A stretch of DNA of 64,000 bases from an uncultured Chlorobiaceae bacterium (GTDB taxonomy: Bacteria; Bacteroidota; Chlorobiia; Chlorobiales; Chlorobiaceae): contig CAJEXL010000005.1 in the NCBI GenBank assembly GCA_903994365.1, positions 45,773 to 109,772 of the forward strand. Direction: 5' to 3'. Of this stretch, positions 1 to 9,748 are shown piece after piece; within the stretch, counting starts at the first letter, position 1; the number at the start of each line of letters is the position of its first letter. The translations under genes and the position numbers were made by a program. Below the pieces are notes generated by a model. That model was not told the origin of the DNA, searched no databases, and saw only the letters and a list, made by a program, of their open reading frames with translations.

Positions 1-274
1 CATTTGTGATTCCTGCAGCAAGCGCCTTCTGCCCAAGCTGACTTCCTATAATACGGCAACGTTCCGATTTGGATCCCTGAAGCCCCTTATTCTCTTTTGA
101 CATTGTTGAAACAGCTAACACTGTTCGGCCGCTTGCATCGTCAATCAGTTGGGCATAAATCTGGGAGAGGCTCCTGTAGACACAAAGGCGTAACTTTGCC
201 TCTGTACCACGGACACTTGCCCTGCTTCTATCCTTAATTTTCTGCCTCCTGGAGGCTTTATCGATCTGACTCAT
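1..274 (-). CDS. rplR: 50S ribosomal protein L18 (partial, runs off left edge)
   Basis: L18 binds 5S rRNA next to L5 in the central protuberance of the large subunit. The gene is cut by the window edge: 91 codons are present, starting at the ATG at 274, out of the usual 115-120. The visible part has the basic flexible N-terminal tail ([16 protein letters not shown]) followed by the conserved [14 protein letters not shown] core. It is the last visible gene of the spc-type operon, 57 bases after rplF. Identification rests on sequence and on gene order. Confidence 0.93.
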   Translation of the reverse strand, partial: MSQIDKASRRQKIKDRSRASVRGTEAKLRLCVYRSLSQIYAQLIDDASGRTVLAVSTMSKENKGLQGSKSERCRIIGSQLGQKALAAGITN

Positions 275-331
275 TCTCTTGAACCGTTGAATAATGTTAT
301 TACCTGACTACTTGAGAGCATCTATCACTCT

Positions 332-871
332 TTACTTACCTGCGGCCTTACCTTCCTTGCGACGGACTATCTCACCTGCATATTTGATACCTTTGCCACG
401 ATAAGGCTCTGGCTTTCTGAATGATCGAATCTTAGCAGCAACCTGACCTACAAGAGCTTTATCAATGCCACTGACAAGAATAGTGACCTGATCAGGAACC
501 TCAATCTTTACCTGCTCAGGTGCCTTGAAAAAGATCATGTGAGAATAACCAAGATTGAGTGCAAGAAGATCATTCTTCAGCTCGGCGCGATATCCGACAC
601 CAGCAATTTCAAGCTTTCTTATAAACCCTTTCGTAACACCTTCAACCATATTGTTGACAAGCATACGGTAAAGTCCATGCTGTGCTTTCGCCTTTTTGCT
701 GTCATCAATCCTCTGTACAGTGACGACTCCACCCTCTTCTGAAATCGTTACTTGATCCGTAAGTCTCTGTTCGAGTGTACCCTTTGGACCCGTTATCCTG
801 ATGTTAGAATCGTTTATCTCTATCTTTGCCTGATTGCTCAGGGATATGGGCATTTTTCCTATTCTTGACAT
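332..871 (-). CDS. rplF: 50S ribosomal protein L6
   Basis: L6 sits near the factor-binding site of the large subunit and contacts 23S rRNA helix 97. The 179 residues match the family length and start with the usual MSRIGKMPI. The two-fold duplicated L6 fold is complete, and the C-terminal signature PEPYRGKGIKYAGE near residues 153-166 is intact. The ATG at 871 lies 28 bases after the rpsH stop. It is part of the minus-strand spc operon, between rpsH and rplR. Confidence 0.98.
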   Translation of the reverse strand: MSRIGKMPISLSNQAKIEINDSNIRITGPKGTLEQRLTDQVTISEEGGVVTVQRIDDSKKAKAQHGLYRMLVNNMVEGVTKGFIRKLEIAGVGYRAELKNDLLALNLGYSHMIFFKAPEQVKIEVPDQVTILVSGIDKALVGQVAAKIRSFRKPEPYRGKGIKYAGEIVRRKEGKAAGK

Positions 872-899
872 GGTATTCTAATGCTCTCTTGCTTATGAA

Positions 900-1295
900 T
901 TAATAGATACGGAACAGGATTTCACCACCGACCCCCTGTGCCCTTGCCTCTTTATCAGTTATAACCCCTTTCGATGAAGAGAGGATATACAACCCGAGAC
1001 CTCCAAGATATTTTTTTATATCCTTTCCGTCATAAACACGTCGACCTGGTTTACTGACTCTCGTAATCTCCTTGATTGCGGGATCACCGTGTGCAGTATA
1101 CTTGAGATCAATCCTGAGAAATGGAAATTTTTCTGTGGTTATGACCGTAAAACTTTTAATGTACCCTTTCTCCACGAGCAACTGGGAAAGATTTTCCCGA
1201 AGTTTCGAGTACGGGATATCGGTCGTCTTATTTTTTGCTCTTCCCGCATTTCTGATACGGGTGATATAATCTGCAATAGAATCCGTTACAGGCAT
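900..1295 (-). CDS. rpsH: 30S ribosomal protein S8
   Basis: S8 binds 16S rRNA helix 21 and, in well-studied bacteria, represses its own spc operon. The 131-residue protein starts [17 protein letters not shown], the standard S8 opening. It ends with the conserved [18 protein letters not shown] stretch that forms the RNA-binding domain. Gene order (rpsN, rpsH, rplF) is canonical. Whether it autoregulates here cannot be read from the sequence. Confidence 0.98.
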   Translation of the reverse strand: MPVTDSIADYITRIRNAGRAKNKTTDIPYSKLRENLSQLLVEKGYIKSFTVITTEKFPFLRIDLKYTAHGDPAIKEITRVSKPGRRVYDGKDIKKYLGGLGLYILSSSKGVITDKEARAQGVGGEILFRIY

Positions 1296-1358
1296 AGCGA
1301 ACGTTGGTTACTTTCGAAAATGAACAAATACCTCTCTTTGACTTGATAACAAGCGATC

Positions 1359-1628
1359 CTACCAGCTTGCTTTTTTAACACCAGGAAGCTTTCCTTCAAG
1401 CGCGAACTTGCGGAACATCTGCCTGCACAAACCGTATTTAGCATATACACTCCGACCTCTACCAGTTAGCACACAGCGATTACGAACTCTCGTAGCAGCA
1501 CTGTCTCTCGGGAGCTTACGCAGTGCTTCATAGTCGCCAGCTTTAACGAGCTCTGCACGGAGGACTGCATATTTCGCTACAAGCTTTATTCTTTTCTCGT
1601 TTCTTGCTATAACGCTTTTCTTGGCCAT
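1359..1628 (-). CDS. rpsN: 30S ribosomal protein S14
   Basis: S14 is a late-assembling protein of the 30S head. At 89 residues it is the long, zinc-independent form: the CxxC pairs of the short zinc form are absent, and the central motif is [21 protein letters not shown] (shown in part), with the usual GxxRMFR-like core. The ATG at 1628 lies 16 bases after the rplE stop. Position between rplE and rpsH is canonical for spc operons. Confidence 0.97.
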   Translation of the reverse strand: MAKKSVIARNEKRIKLVAKYAVLRAELVKAGDYEALRKLPRDSAATRVRNRCVLTGRGRSVYAKYGLCRQMFRKFALEGKLPGVKKASW

Positions 1629-1644
1629 CTGTTTTCTGAATTAT

Positions 1645-2232
1645 TTAGTTGTTCTTCTTTTTGAATGGCATTCCAAGTTCCGAAAGAAGCACGTAGGCCT
1701 CCTCATCGGTAGAGGCTGAAGTTACAAAACTGATATCCATTCCGGATATTCTCGGCACTTTATCAATATCAATTTCCGGAAAAATAATCTGTTCTCTAAC
1801 TCCTGCGGTATAATTTCCACGACCATCAAAACTGGTGTCGCTGAGACCTCGGAAATCACGTATCCTTGGAACGGCAAGACTGACAAAACGGTCAAAAAAC
1901 TCGTACATGGCCTTGCGACGAAGTGTCACACGACAACCAATGGCTTGACCCTCGCGAAGCTTGAAGTTAGATATTGCTTTTTTTGATTTACGAGTCTGCG
2001 GTTTTTGACCCGTAATCTGGGCAAGCTCCTGAAGTGCGATTTCAAGGAGCTTCGGCTCTGCAGCAGCAGCACCGACGCCGATATTAATCGATATCTTTTT
2101 AAGTCTTGGAACTTTCATAACATTCTTGTACTGAAACCGCTCAATAAGAACTGGTGTCACTTTTTCTTTATAGAATGTCTCAAGTCTTGCCACTGAAGGA
2201 TTTACCTGTGTCATCTCGTTACTCTTCTCCAT
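1645..2232 (-). CDS. rplE: 50S ribosomal protein L5
   Basis: L5 holds 5S rRNA and contacts the P-site tRNA. The 195 residues include the family hallmarks: [16 protein letters not shown] near residue 46, [20 protein letters not shown] near 77-96, and the C-terminal [16 protein letters not shown]. The start at 2232 gives [12 protein letters not shown] second ATG at 2214 (MTQVNPS) is also possible, and neither has a strong ribosome-binding site. It is 61 bases after rplX. Confidence 0.97.
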   Translation of the reverse strand: MEKSNEMTQVNPSVARLETFYKEKVTPVLIERFQYKNVMKVPRLKKISINIGVGAAAAEPKLLEIALQELAQITGQKPQTRKSKKAISNFKLREGQAIGCRVTLRRKAMYEFFDRFVSLAVPRIRDFRGLSDTSFDGRGNYTAGVREQIIFPEIDIDKVPRISGMDISFVTSASTDEEAYVLLSELGMPFKKKNN

Positions 2233-2293
2233 CTTGTTGCTTTAATCAATTGATCAGGATGGTCTTGGTCATCCCGAAATTTAGTATAGAGGC

Positions 2294-2536
2294 TCAACTT
2301 TTCTTCACATTTGAAGAATGAATAGGGAATTCGCGCTCAACGATTGAACCTTGAGTCTGGCCTTGTGCTGGACGGGTATGCCGCTTCCTGATGTTAACGC
2401 CTTCCACAATAACACGACCCTTGAGTGGAAATACTTTTAGAATTTTCCCTGCTTTTCCTTTATCGTTGCCGCTTATAACGACGACAGAGTCATTCTTCTT
2501 GACGTGCAGCTTAACCTTTTTAATCCCTGTTTTCAT
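2294..2536 (-). CDS. rplX: 50S ribosomal protein L24
   Basis: L24 is an assembly initiator at the exit-tunnel mouth of the 50S subunit. From the ATG at 2536 it is 80 residues, beginning [16 protein letters not shown] and carrying the KOW motif ([20 protein letters not shown]). An AGGG ribosome-binding site lies a few bases upstream. The open frame extends further upstream to 2683, but those codons read through a tRNA-Gly gene and are not protein. Its neighbours are rplN (beyond the tRNA) and rplE. Confidence 0.95.
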   Translation of the reverse strand: MKTGIKKVKLHVKKNDSVVVISGNDKGKAGKILKVFPLKGRVIVEGVNIRKRHTRPAQGQTQGSIVEREFPIHSSNVKKS

Positions 2537-2571
2537 TTTTCCCTGATATGATAGTATTTCATAAAATCCTG

Positions 2572-2644
2572 AGCGGGAGACGAGACTCGAACTCGCGACC
2601 AACAGCTTGGAAGGCTGTGACTCTACCAACTGAGTTACTCCCGC
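2572..2644 (-). tRNA. tRNA-Gly (anticodon UCC)
   Basis: A complete cloverleaf can be folded on the minus strand. The acceptor arms are GCGGGAG and CTCCCGC. The D-arm is followed by anticodon stem ACAGC/GCTGT around loop CTTCCAA, so the anticodon is TCC, reading GGA/GGG codons. The T-arm carries GTTCGAGTC. The discriminator base is T and no CCA is encoded. It lies 10 bases after rplN and 35 bases before rplX, same strand, so it must be cut out of the ribosomal-protein transcript or have its own internal promoter. Confidence 0.95.
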
Positions 2645-2654
2645 CTGAAACGCT

Positions 2655-3023
2655 TTATAATACTTCCGGCGCCAACGAAACAATTTTCATAAACTTTCTG
2701 TCACGAAGCTCTCTTGCGACTGGCCCAAAAATACGAGTACCCCTTGGTTCGCCCTGTGCATTAAGCAGAACAACGGCATTCTCGTCAAAACGGATATACG
2801 ATCCATCTTTTCTGCGCGACTCTTTAACACAACGAACAACAACAGCCCTGCAAACATCCTTCTTTTTAACAATGCCACCGGGTACGGCTGCTTTAACTGA
2901 TACTATAATCTGATCACCCAATGAGGCGTAACGCCTCCCGGTTCCGCCAAAAACATGAATACAGCGTACTTTTTTGGCTCCACTGTTATCGGCAACAACC
3001 AGATTTGTCTCTTTCTGGATCAT
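2655..3023 (-). CDS. rplN: 50S ribosomal protein L14
   Basis: L14 forms an intersubunit bridge with 16S rRNA. The 122 residues are the exact family length. The start [19 protein letters not shown] and the end [12 protein letters not shown] are both canonical. The internal signature [16 protein letters not shown] is present. The ATG is at 3023, 38 bases after rpsQ. Downstream in the same direction is a tRNA-Gly gene instead of the usual direct step to rplX. Confidence 0.98.
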   Translation of the reverse strand: MIQKETNLVVADNSGAKKVRCIHVFGGTGRRYASLGDQIIVSVKAAVPGGIVKKKDVCRAVVVRCVKESRRKDGSYIRFDENAVVLLNAQGEPRGTRIFGPVARELRDRKFMKIVSLAPEVL

Positions 3024-3061
3024 CCTGTTTCAATCTTTAATAAATGTATAAAAACCTTCTT

Positions 3062-3346
3062 TTACCTGGCTTTCTCAAGAATTTCAACCAAGCGGCAACT
3101 TTTTCTTTTGCTCAAGGGACGACACTCAACAACTTTAACCAAATCACCAACTCCTGCCTCATTCTTTTCATCGTGAGCCATGAGCCGGGTTGTTTTCTTA
3201 AAATATTTCTTGTAAACCGGGTGCTGGACACTGCGCTCAATAGCAACAATACAGGCTTTATCCATCTTGTCGCTAACAACCTTGCCCGACCAGCTCTTTT
3301 TTCTTCCTCTCTCTGGAGCACTCTGATCCATAGTTACACTGCCCAT
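3062..3346 (-). CDS. rpsQ: 30S ribosomal protein S17
   Basis: S17 is a primary 16S rRNA binder of the 30S body. The core runs from [17 protein letters not shown] to the C-terminus and includes [26 protein letters not shown] place the start at the ATG at 3346 ([11 protein letters not shown]), which has a GGAAG ribosome-binding site 8 bases upstream. An ATG at 3361 would overlap that site. This gives 94 residues, with about 15 extra at the N-terminus compared with the common 84-residue form. Confidence 0.93.
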   Translation of the reverse strand: MGSVTMDQSAPERGRKKSWSGKVVSDKMDKACIVAIERSVQHPVYKKYFKKTTRLMAHDEKNEAGVGDLVKVVECRPLSKRKSCRLVEILEKAR

Positions 3347-3395
3347 TTTATTTTCTTCCATGTAATTAAACAATTTTATCGCTTGACACTACTTG

Positions 3396-3602
3396 TCAAA
3401 CAGTCTGCTTTTCAGCCAAGGCAAGCTGGTGAAGCCGGTTTTTCATACGTGAAATGTCGCGTCTTGAATTCCGGAAAACCATCGGATTTTGCGGCTGCTC
3501 AATAACCTTAAAAAAATTAATATCGGCAAGTCTGTCTTCAAGCCCCTTGAGAAGATCAATCAACTCTTGCTTGCTTAATGCCGCAATTTCATACTTTTTC
3601 AT
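3396..3602 (-). CDS. rpmC: 50S ribosomal protein L29
   Basis: L29 lies at the tunnel exit beside L23 and forms part of the docking site for chaperones and SRP. The 68 residues start MKKYEIAALSKQELIDLLKG and form the two-helix hairpin typical of the family. The conserved segment QNPMVFRNSRRDISRMKNRL is at residues 38-57. It sits between rplP and rpsQ as in other S10 operons. Confidence 0.96.
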   Translation of the reverse strand: MKKYEIAALSKQELIDLLKGLEDRLADINFFKVIEQPQNPMVFRNSRRDISRMKNRLHQLALAEKQTV

Positions 3603-3635
3603 AATAAGTAACCCTCTTGTCGAATTAGTTGCGCG

Positions 3636-4055
3636 TTAATCTTCGTAATCAGGACGAACAATGAATCTGGTCTTGATGGGCAGTTTTTTAGCTGCAAGCC
3701 TGAATGCTTCGGTAGCAACATCTTTTGGAACTCCATCAGCTTCAAACATGATTCTCCCTGGTTTTACTACCGCAACCCAAAACTCCGGCGAACCTTTACC
3801 AGAACCCATTCGTGTTTCTGCTGGTTTTTGCGTTACCGGTTTGTCCGGAAAAATCCTTATCCAGATCTTTCCATCTCTCTTCATAAATCTTGTCATAGCA
3901 ACACGTGCGGCCTCAATCTGACGACTGGTGATCCATGCCGGTTCAATAGCTTTCAAACCAAATGAACCAAAAGATACCGTCGTACCACGACCTGAATTGC
4001 CTTTCATCCGGCCTCTTTGTGTCTTTCTATATTTAACTCTCTTCGGCATTAACAT
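3636..4055 (-). CDS. rplP: 50S ribosomal protein L16
   Basis: L16 contacts A-site tRNA near the peptidyl-transferase centre. The 139 residues match the family. The opening [19 protein letters not shown] and the motif [22 protein letters not shown] near the C-terminus are both diagnostic. The ATG at 4055 is preferred; an in-frame ATG two codons later is also possible. It lies between rpsC and rpmC. Confidence 0.98.
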   Translation of the reverse strand: MLMPKRVKYRKTQRGRMKGNSGRGTTVSFGSFGLKAIEPAWITSRQIEAARVAMTRFMKRDGKIWIRIFPDKPVTQKPAETRMGSGKGSPEFWVAVVKPGRIMFEADGVPKDVATEAFRLAAKKLPIKTRFIVRPDYED

Positions 4056-4100
4056 ACAGGCAACTCCATTCTTTTTCTGATTGTATGGTACTTGATATTA

Positions 4101-4859
4101 TTATCGCTTTGTACGATTGCGACGCTTTGCACGTGGATCTCGACTGTCACGTCCTCTTGCACCGGCATCACTTCTTCTATCCTTCATTTTCTTCATCTCT
4201 TCCTCCTCAATCGCATCAATACGCTGAACGAGAACTTCTCCTTTATATACCCATACCTTGATCCCGATGGTACCAGCAATAGTATGTGCAGTGACGCTCG
4301 CATAATCTACATTAGCACGAATAGTATGAAGAGGTATTTTGCCCTCTTTATACTGCTCGGAGCGTGCGATTTCTGCTCCACCGAGACGACCGCCACACTT
4401 GACCCTTACACCCTCTGCTCCCGAACGCATCGCCTGCTGGATAGCCTGCTTCATCGCTCTTCTGAAGGAAACACGATTCTCAAGCTGATAAGCAATATTA
4501 TCGCCAATAAGTTGTGCCTCTATCTCAGGCTTGACAACCTCGACAACATCTATTTTAACCTCTTTACCAGTAATACGACTGAGCTCCTGGGAGAGGTTGT
4601 TAATCTCTTCGCCTTTTCTTCCGACTACAGCTCCAGGGCGAGCTGCATAAATATTTATTTTTACGTGCTTTGTTGTTCTTTCAATAATAATACGGGCAAT
4701 ACCGGCACGCTCCTTCTTCAGCCTGGCAAGAACGTAGGTACGAATAACGTGATCTTGCTTAATCTTCTCCGAAATAACCGGGCTGTCATCATACCATCTG
4801 GAAGCCCAATCCCTGATAATTCCAAGCCTAAATCCAGTAGGATTAACTTTCTGACCCAA
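4101..4859 (-). CDS. rpsC: 30S ribosomal protein S3 (TTG start)
   Basis: S3 lines the mRNA entry channel of the 30S head. The protein has the standard N-terminus ([17 protein letters not shown]), a KH domain around [14 protein letters not shown] (about residues 80-93) and the S3 C-terminal domain ending near residue 215, followed by a basic Arg/Asp-rich tail to 252. The start codon is TTG at 4859. It is supported by AAGGAGAG about 6 bases upstream and by exact agreement with the family N-terminus. Confidence 0.97.
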   Translation of the reverse strand: MGQKVNPTGFRLGIIRDWASRWYDDSPVISEKIKQDHVIRTYVLARLKKERAGIARIIIERTTKHVKINIYAARPGAVVGRKGEEINNLSQELSRITGKEVKIDVVEVVKPEIEAQLIGDNIAYQLENRVSFRRAMKQAIQQAMRSGAEGVRVKCGGRLGGAEIARSEQYKEGKIPLHTIRANVDYASVTAHTIAGTIGIKVWVYKGEVLVQRIDAIEEEEMKKMKDRRSDAGARGRDSRDPRAKRRNRTKR

Positions 4860-4874
4860 TGCTCTCTCCTTGTT

Positions 4875-5234
4875 TTATTTAATTACTGGATTTTTAACCT
4901 TATCAATGACAATTGTAAGATGATTTGATCTCTTCCGAATCCTGAATGCTCGACCCATTGGAGCCGGAAGTGTTCTTTTCAATGTTACACCCTCATCAAC
5001 GAAAACAGCCTTAATGAAGAGCTCCTGATCACTGACCCTTTCATCGGGGTTCCTCTGTGAGTAATTGGAAACGGCTGACTTAAGCGTCATCATAACATTT
5101 CGAGAAGCAGCTTTTGTTGAGTTAAGCAGAATGGCCTTGGCCAAATCCACCTTTTTTCCTCGAACAAGCCCTGCAACAAGACGCATTTTCCTTGGTGATG
5201 TCGGCGTATTCCGTAAAATTGCTATAGCTTCCAT
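4875..5234 (-). CDS. rplV: 50S ribosomal protein L22
   Basis: L22 extends a beta-hairpin into the exit tunnel. The 119-residue protein has the family pattern [20 protein letters not shown] near the N-terminus. The hairpin region [20 protein letters not shown] lies near the C-terminus. Gene order rpsS-rplV-rpsC is canonical. The gap to rpsC is 15 bases. Confidence 0.97.
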   Translation of the reverse strand: MEAIAILRNTPTSPRKMRLVAGLVRGKKVDLAKAILLNSTKAASRNVMMTLKSAVSNYSQRNPDERVSDQELFIKAVFVDEGVTLKRTLPAPMGRAFRIRKRSNHLTIVIDKVKNPVIK

Positions 5235-5264
5235 GATATCGTTAACCTTTCGCGTTAATTCAAT

Positions 5265-5564
5265 TTATTTTTTTCTTGGTGCTGATCCGCCTTTTTCAGC
5301 CTTTCCACCACCAGCATGGCCGCGAAATGATCTTGTCGGGGCAAACTCTCCAAGCTTGTGACCTACCATATTATCACCGACATAGACAGGAACATGGCTT
5401 TTACCATTATGAACGGCGACGGTGTGACCGACAAAATCAGGCGAAATCATTGAACTTCTGGACCAGGTCTTTATGACCTTTTTTTCTCCCTTGCTATTCA
5501 TATCAAGGATCCGCTTCTCCAGTTTTATATCAATGAACGGTCCCTTTTTAAGTGATCTTGGCAT
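5265..5564 (-). CDS. rpsS: 30S ribosomal protein S19
   Basis: S19 is in the 30S head and contacts S13 and the A-site finger. The sequence starts [15 protein letters not shown] and carries the signature [27 protein letters not shown] (given in part) and [15 protein letters not shown]. At 99 residues it is slightly longer than the 92-residue reference, with a Gly/Lys-rich tail ([15 protein letters not shown]). Confidence 0.97.
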   Translation of the reverse strand: MPRSLKKGPFIDIKLEKRILDMNSKGEKKVIKTWSRSSMISPDFVGHTVAVHNGKSHVPVYVGDNMVGHKLGEFAPTRSFRGHAGGGKAEKGGSAPRKK

Positions 5565-5597
5565 AATTTCTCTGCTTGTTGTTGTTAACCGCTATAG

Positions 5598-6437
5598 TTA
5601 TTTGGCGTTTCTACCCCGTACAATCAATTTCTGTGAAGCTTTCTTCTTGTTCCTGGTTTTCAGACCCTTTGCCAATTGACCCCATGGGGACATTGGATGC
5701 TTTCTTCCACCACCTGATTTCGACTTGCCCTCACCACCTCCCATAGGGTGATCGACCGGGTTCATAGCCATACCTCTTGTCTGTGGACGAATACCGAGCC
5801 ATCGTGATCTGCCCGCTTTACCCAGAACAACATTTTCGTGATCGGTGTTACCAACAACCCCGATTGTGGCACGGCACTCAACTCTGAGCTTTCGAATTTC
5901 TCCTGAAGGGAGCTTCAATGTTACGTAATCGCCTTCTCGTGCAGCAAGTACAGCAAAACCTCCGGCTGATCTTACAATCTGTCCACCCTTGCCTGCCTTC
6001 ATCTCAATATTATGAATGTCAGTACCGAGAGGAATATTTTTTAAAGGCATGGTGTTCCCGGTCTTGATTTCGACCTTTTCACCACTCTCTACCTTATCGC
6101 CTACATTTAAACCTTTCGGGGCGAGAATATAACGTTTTTCTCCATCATTGTAATGCAATAATGCAATTCTTGATGAACGATTAGGATCATATTCAATAGC
6201 AGCCACTATTGCTGGGATGCCATCCTTGTTGCGCTTGAAATCAATGATCCTGTAATGTCTTTTATGGCCTCCACCTCTATGCCTTGAGGTCTTCCTGCCT
6301 GCACTGTTCCGTCCACCCGATTTACTGAGTGGTACAAGCAAACTCTTTTCAGGCTTACTCTTTGTGATTTCATCGAATGCAGGGTATGACATGAACCTTG
6401 ACCCTGGCGTAACCGGCAGTAATTTCCTTATAGCCAT
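5598..6437 (-). CDS. rplB: 50S ribosomal protein L2
   Basis: L2 is essential for subunit association and peptidyl transfer. The 279 residues are complete. The functionally important C-terminal motif [19 protein letters not shown] contains the conserved histidine near residue 230. The N-terminal opening [19 protein letters not shown] is close to the usual AIRKYKPTTPGRR pattern but diverged. It lies between rplW and rpsS. Confidence 0.98.
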   Translation of the reverse strand: MAIRKLLPVTPGSRFMSYPAFDEITKSKPEKSLLVPLSKSGGRNSAGRKTSRHRGGGHKRHYRIIDFKRNKDGIPAIVAAIEYDPNRSSRIALLHYNDGEKRYILAPKGLNVGDKVESGEKVEIKTGNTMPLKNIPLGTDIHNIEMKAGKGGQIVRSAGGFAVLAAREGDYVTLKLPSGEIRKLRVECRATIGVVGNTDHENVVLGKAGRSRWLGIRPQTRGMAMNPVDHPMGGGEGKSKSGGGRKHPMSPWGQLAKGLKTRNKKKASQKLIVRGRNAK

Positions 6438-6468
6438 TTGAATGTATGATCTATCCTTTTTATGATTT

Positions 6469-6780
6469 CTATCCTTCGCTCTTCTGGGCTGTACTTGAGT
6501 AATAGTCTATCGACTGCCCCTTCTCAAGAGTAATTATGGCTTTTTTCCAATCACTTTTCTTGCCAAAAATTCTACCTCTTTTTGTATTCTGAGCTCTGGA
6601 TTTACCGAGACAGTTAATCGTGCGTATTGATTTTACTTCAACACCAAATTTCTTTTCTACTGCTTTCTTGATAACAAGCTTGTCTGCATCTGTTTTTACG
6701 ACAAAGACATATTGTCCTTTTTTTTCTGTCAGCCCTGTACTTTTCTCGGTCAACAATGGGCGCAACAACGGGTTTATCAT
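6469..6780 (-). CDS. rplW: 50S ribosomal protein L23
   Basis: L23 is the main docking site for trigger factor and SRP at the tunnel exit. The 103-residue protein starts [17 protein letters not shown] and continues with [20 protein letters not shown], both standard. The conserved [10 protein letters not shown] segment precedes a basic loop. It is placed canonically between rplD and rplB. Confidence 0.96.
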   Translation of the reverse strand: MINPLLRPLLTEKSTGLTEKKGQYVFVVKTDADKLVIKKAVEKKFGVEVKSIRTINCLGKSRAQNTKRGRIFGKKSDWKKAIITLEKGQSIDYYSSTAQKSEG

Positions 6781-6811
6781 CTCATTAACTCCTTTTTCTG
6801 AAAACTGAAAG

Positions 6812-7438
6812 TTACCCTAACGTTTCTTCTATTTTTTTCAATGCGGTTTTCTGAACAAGAACCGTCTGGCTATGGAGAATATCATAAGTGGAAGCCATTT
6901 CTGCACTCATGATAGTAAGTACCTCAATATTTCTTCCAGACCTTGTAATAACCATATCATACTCAGGGGTCAGCATCAGAGTCTTTTTCTGAGAAAGACC
7001 AAGGTTTTTCAGTATATCTGCAAAAGGTTTCGTCTTGATCTGTTCAAATCGGAAGTCCTCGACCACAAGAATTTGACCAGCCTGCGCCTTCGAACTCAGT
7101 GCTGAACGTCTGGCGAGAAGCTTAACTTTCTTGTTGACTTTCTGATCGTAGGAGTGGGGAACAGGCCCAAATATAGTACCTCCACCAATATGTAACGGTG
7201 ATCGGCTCGAACCCTGGCGTGCATTACCAGTACCTTTCTGACGCAAAGGTTTTCTACCTCCACCACGAACTTCACCACGTGTTTTCGTCTTGTGAGTGCC
7301 CTGCCTTCTATTTGCGAGAATCGACTTCACGTCGAGGTACATCGCATGTTCTGATATTTCAGCGCCGAATATATCGTCACGGAGCGTTACCACTTCACCG
7401 GTTTCAGTACCGGCAGTATTTAAGACTTTAAGTTCCAT
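6812..7438 (-). CDS. rplD: 50S ribosomal protein L4
   Basis: L4 lines the exit tunnel and in some bacteria represses the S10 operon. From the ATG at 7438 ([17 protein letters not shown]) the protein is 208 residues. The tunnel loop signature is present as [20 protein letters not shown] followed by [15 protein letters not shown]. An ATG four codons upstream (7450) is possible but has no better ribosome-binding site. The gap to rplC is 19 bases. Confidence 0.96.
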   Translation of the reverse strand: MELKVLNTAGTETGEVVTLRDDIFGAEISEHAMYLDVKSILANRRQGTHKTKTRGEVRGGGRKPLRQKGTGNARQGSSRSPLHIGGGTIFGPVPHSYDQKVNKKVKLLARRSALSSKAQAGQILVVEDFRFEQIKTKPFADILKNLGLSQKKTLMLTPEYDMVITRSGRNIEVLTIMSAEMASTYDILHSQTVLVQKTALKKIEETLG

Positions 7439-7457
7439 AGCTTCGTGCATTCAGCGT

Positions 7458-8087
7458 TTACTTTTTTGTAGAAACAATCTTGACATAGGAATTTCTTGGG
7501 CCTGGGACTGAACCTTTTATCACAATAAGATTAGACTCTGGCATAATTTTGAAGATCTCAAGATTCCTGACCGTAACATTATCTGATCCCATACGTCCAG
7601 CCATTCTTGTCCCCTTAAAAACCCTTGAGGGATCTGATGAGCCGCCTACTGATCCAGGTGCTCTCTGTCTGTCTGACTGGCCATGCGTCCTCTGGGCACC
7701 GGAAAAGTTGTGGCGCTTCATAACACCAGCAAAACCTTTACCTTTAGAAACTCCAAGCACATTAACCTTCTCACCCTCTTTGAATGATTCAACGCTTACA
7801 GGGCTTCCCAGTTCCAAAAGCTGGCCCATCTCTGTGAAATCAAACTCTGCAAGTTTATAGCCCGGCGTAACACCTGCTTTTTTATAGTGCCCTTGCAACG
7901 GCTTGGTTAACTTATTCTCTTTCCTTTCACCGATACCGACCTGATAAGCATCGTAACCCTCTTTATCTACACGTTTAACCTGTGTTACAAAGCACGGACC
8001 TGCCTGAATAATCGTGCAGGATACAGCCTCGCGTTTCTCATTGAATAAACGGGTCATGCCGATTTTTTTCCCAAGAATCGCACCCAT
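7458..8087 (-). CDS. rplC: 50S ribosomal protein L3
   Basis: L3 is an assembly-initiating protein whose loop reaches the peptidyl-transferase centre. The 209 residues start [15 protein letters not shown]. The central signature is complete ([19 protein letters not shown], then [14 protein letters not shown]), as is the C-terminal [20 protein letters not shown]. It sits second in the S10 block, after rpsJ. Confidence 0.98.
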   Translation of the reverse strand: MGAILGKKIGMTRLFNEKREAVSCTIIQAGPCFVTQVKRVDKEGYDAYQVGIGERKENKLTKPLQGHYKKAGVTPGYKLAEFDFTEMGQLLELGSPVSVESFKEGEKVNVLGVSKGKGFAGVMKRHNFSGAQRTHGQSDRQRAPGSVGGSSDPSRVFKGTRMAGRMGSDNVTVRNLEIFKIMPESNLIVIKGSVPGPRNSYVKIVSTKK

Positions 8088-8110
8088 ATAAGATTACCTT
8101 TTCTAATTCT

Positions 8111-8422
8111 TTAAGACTTAATTTCAACATCAACGCCACTGGGAAGCTCAAGCTTCATCAGCATGTCAATGGTTCTGGATGTCGGGTTTATAATTTCAAT
8201 CAACCTCTTGTGAGAGGAAAAAGAGAACTGCTCACGTGACTTCTTGTCAACATGCGGAGACCGGTTTACGGTATAAACATGTGATTTTGTAGGCAGAGGT
8301 ATAGGTCCAAAAATGATAGCATCTGTCTGTCTGACTACGTCAATAATCCTTAAAGCCCATTTATCAACCAAACTATGGTCATAAGATTTGAGCTTGATCC
8401 TTATCTTTTGCTGTACAGCCAC
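8111..8422 (-). CDS. rpsJ: 30S ribosomal protein S10 (GTG start)
   Basis: S10 belongs to the 30S head and also acts as NusE in antitermination. The 103 residues include [17 protein letters not shown] at the N-terminus and the signature [20 protein letters not shown]. The start is a GTG at 8422, with AGGG about 8 bases upstream, giving MAVQQKIRI. It is the first gene after the terminator that follows tuf, so the S10 promoter should lie between 8423 and 8498 or be served by read-through. Confidence 0.97.
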   Translation of the reverse strand: MAVQQKIRIKLKSYDHSLVDKWALRIIDVVRQTDAIIFGPIPLPTKSHVYTVNRSPHVDKKSREQFSFSSHKRLIEIINPTSRTIDMLMKLELPSGVDVEIKS

Positions 8423-8449
8423 TTGTCAACCCTTTTTCGTGTTATCAAT

Positions 8450-8478
8450 AAAAAAGAGGCGGGATTTTCGGCCCCGCC
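8450..8478 (-). terminator. Intrinsic terminator between tuf and rpsJ
   Basis: On the minus strand a GC-rich stem (GGCGGG pairing with CCCGCC at 8458-8463 and 8473-8478, loop of 9 bases) is followed by TCTTTTTT. It lies directly after the tuf stop codon, in the 76-base gap before rpsJ. It should end or attenuate str-operon transcription before the S10 block. Confidence 0.82.
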
Positions 8479-8498
8479 CCGGGACGCTATACAAATGA

Positions 8499-9680
8499 TC
8501 ACTCAATAATCGTTGTTACCGAACCAGCTCCAACGGTACGACCGCCTTCACGGATAGCAAAACGAAGACCTTCATCCATAGCAATAGGAGCAAGCAACTC
8601 CACTTCAACTCCAAGGTTGTCGCCTGGCATAACCATCTCTACACCCTCTGGCAGTGTCACAGAACCTGTAACGTCTGTTGTACGGAAGTAGAACTGGGGA
8701 CGATAACCGTTAAAGAACGGTGTATGTCGACCACCCTCCTCTTTTTTCAGGATATAGACCTCTGCCTTGAACTTGGTATGTGGCTTGATTGTGCCTGGTT
8801 TAGCAATAACCATTCCACGTTCGAGTTCTGTCTTGTCTACGCCTCTTAGGAGAAGACCGGCATTATCGCCAGCCTGTCCTTCATCAAGAAGCTTCTGGAA
8901 CATCTCTATTCCAGTAACAACCGATTTACGCGTTGGCTTCAGACCTACAATTTCAACCTCTTCGTTGATTTTGACACGACCTCTTTCAATTCTTCCAGTA
9001 CCAACGGTGCCGCGACCAGAGATAGAAAACACATCTTCAACTGGCATCAAAAAAGGCTTGTCGACATCACGAACTGGCTCAGGAATAAATGAATCAACTG
9101 CATCCATAAGCTCCATAATTGCTCTTTCGCCTTCAGCATCACCTTCAAGAGCTTTCAAGGCAGATCCCTTGATAATCGGAATATCATCGCCCGGGAAGTT
9201 GTATTGAGTCAAAAGCTCTCTCAACTCAAGCTCAACAAGCTCAATAAGTTCTGGATCAGCAATATCAACCTTGTTCAGAAAAACAACAAGAGAGGGGACG
9301 TTCACCTGACGAGCAAGCAGAATGTGCTCGCGAGTCTGAGGCATAGGGCCGTCGGTACCTGCAACAACGAGGATAGCGCCATCCATCTGGGCTGCACCCG
9401 TAATCATGTTTTTAATATAGTCAGCGTGCCCTGGACAGTCAATGTGCGCATAGTGACGCTTTTTTGTCTGGTACTCAACATGCGCAGTGGATATAGTAAT
9501 ACCACGTTCTCTCTCTTCCGGAGCCTTATCGATGCTTCCGAAATCACGCTGAATCGCAAGACCCTGCTTTGCAAGCACTGAGGTAATTGCTGCGGTCAAC
9601 GTTGTTTTACCATGATCAACATGACCAATGGTTCCTATATTGACATGGGGTTTATCCCTTTTGTAAGACTCTTTTGCCAT
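8499..9680 (-). CDS. tuf: Translation elongation factor Tu
   Basis: EF-Tu delivers aminoacyl-tRNA to the ribosome as a GTP complex. The 393 residues hold the G1 loop GHVDHGKT (19-26), the effector region [12 protein letters not shown], the G3 motif DCPGHADY and the G4 motif NKVD, followed by the two beta-barrel domains. It follows fusA by 68 bases and ends the str block. Only this one tuf copy is present in the window. Confidence 0.99.
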   Translation of the reverse strand: MAKESYKRDKPHVNIGTIGHVDHGKTTLTAAITSVLAKQGLAIQRDFGSIDKAPEERERGITISTAHVEYQTKKRHYAHIDCPGHADYIKNMITGAAQMDGAILVVAGTDGPMPQTREHILLARQVNVPSLVVFLNKVDIADPELIELVELELRELLTQYNFPGDDIPIIKGSALKALEGDAEGERAIMELMDAVDSFIPEPVRDVDKPFLMPVEDVFSISGRGTVGTGRIERGRVKINEEVEIVGLKPTRKSVVTGIEMFQKLLDEGQAGDNAGLLLRGVDKTELERGMVIAKPGTIKPHTKFKAEVYILKKEEGGRHTPFFNGYRPQFYFRTTDVTGSVTLPEGVEMVMPGDNLGVEVELLAPIAMDEGLRFAIREGGRTVGAGSVTTIIE

Positions 9681-9748
9681 AACTTCTCTCCGTGTCGGTT
9701 ATCTGTTATTGTTGTGTAATAATTAAAACTGATACAGCCATTACGCGC

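Noticed and set aside
2537..2683. Longer N-terminus for L24 by extending the open frame to 2683.
   Set aside because: The added codons read through a complete tRNA-Gly and the L24 family starts at MKTGIKK (2536).
4092..4928. A 278-codon plus-strand frame.
   Set aside because: Antisense shadow of rpsC and the end of rplV; composition (Thr/Leu/Asn/Cys rich) is typical of a shadow.
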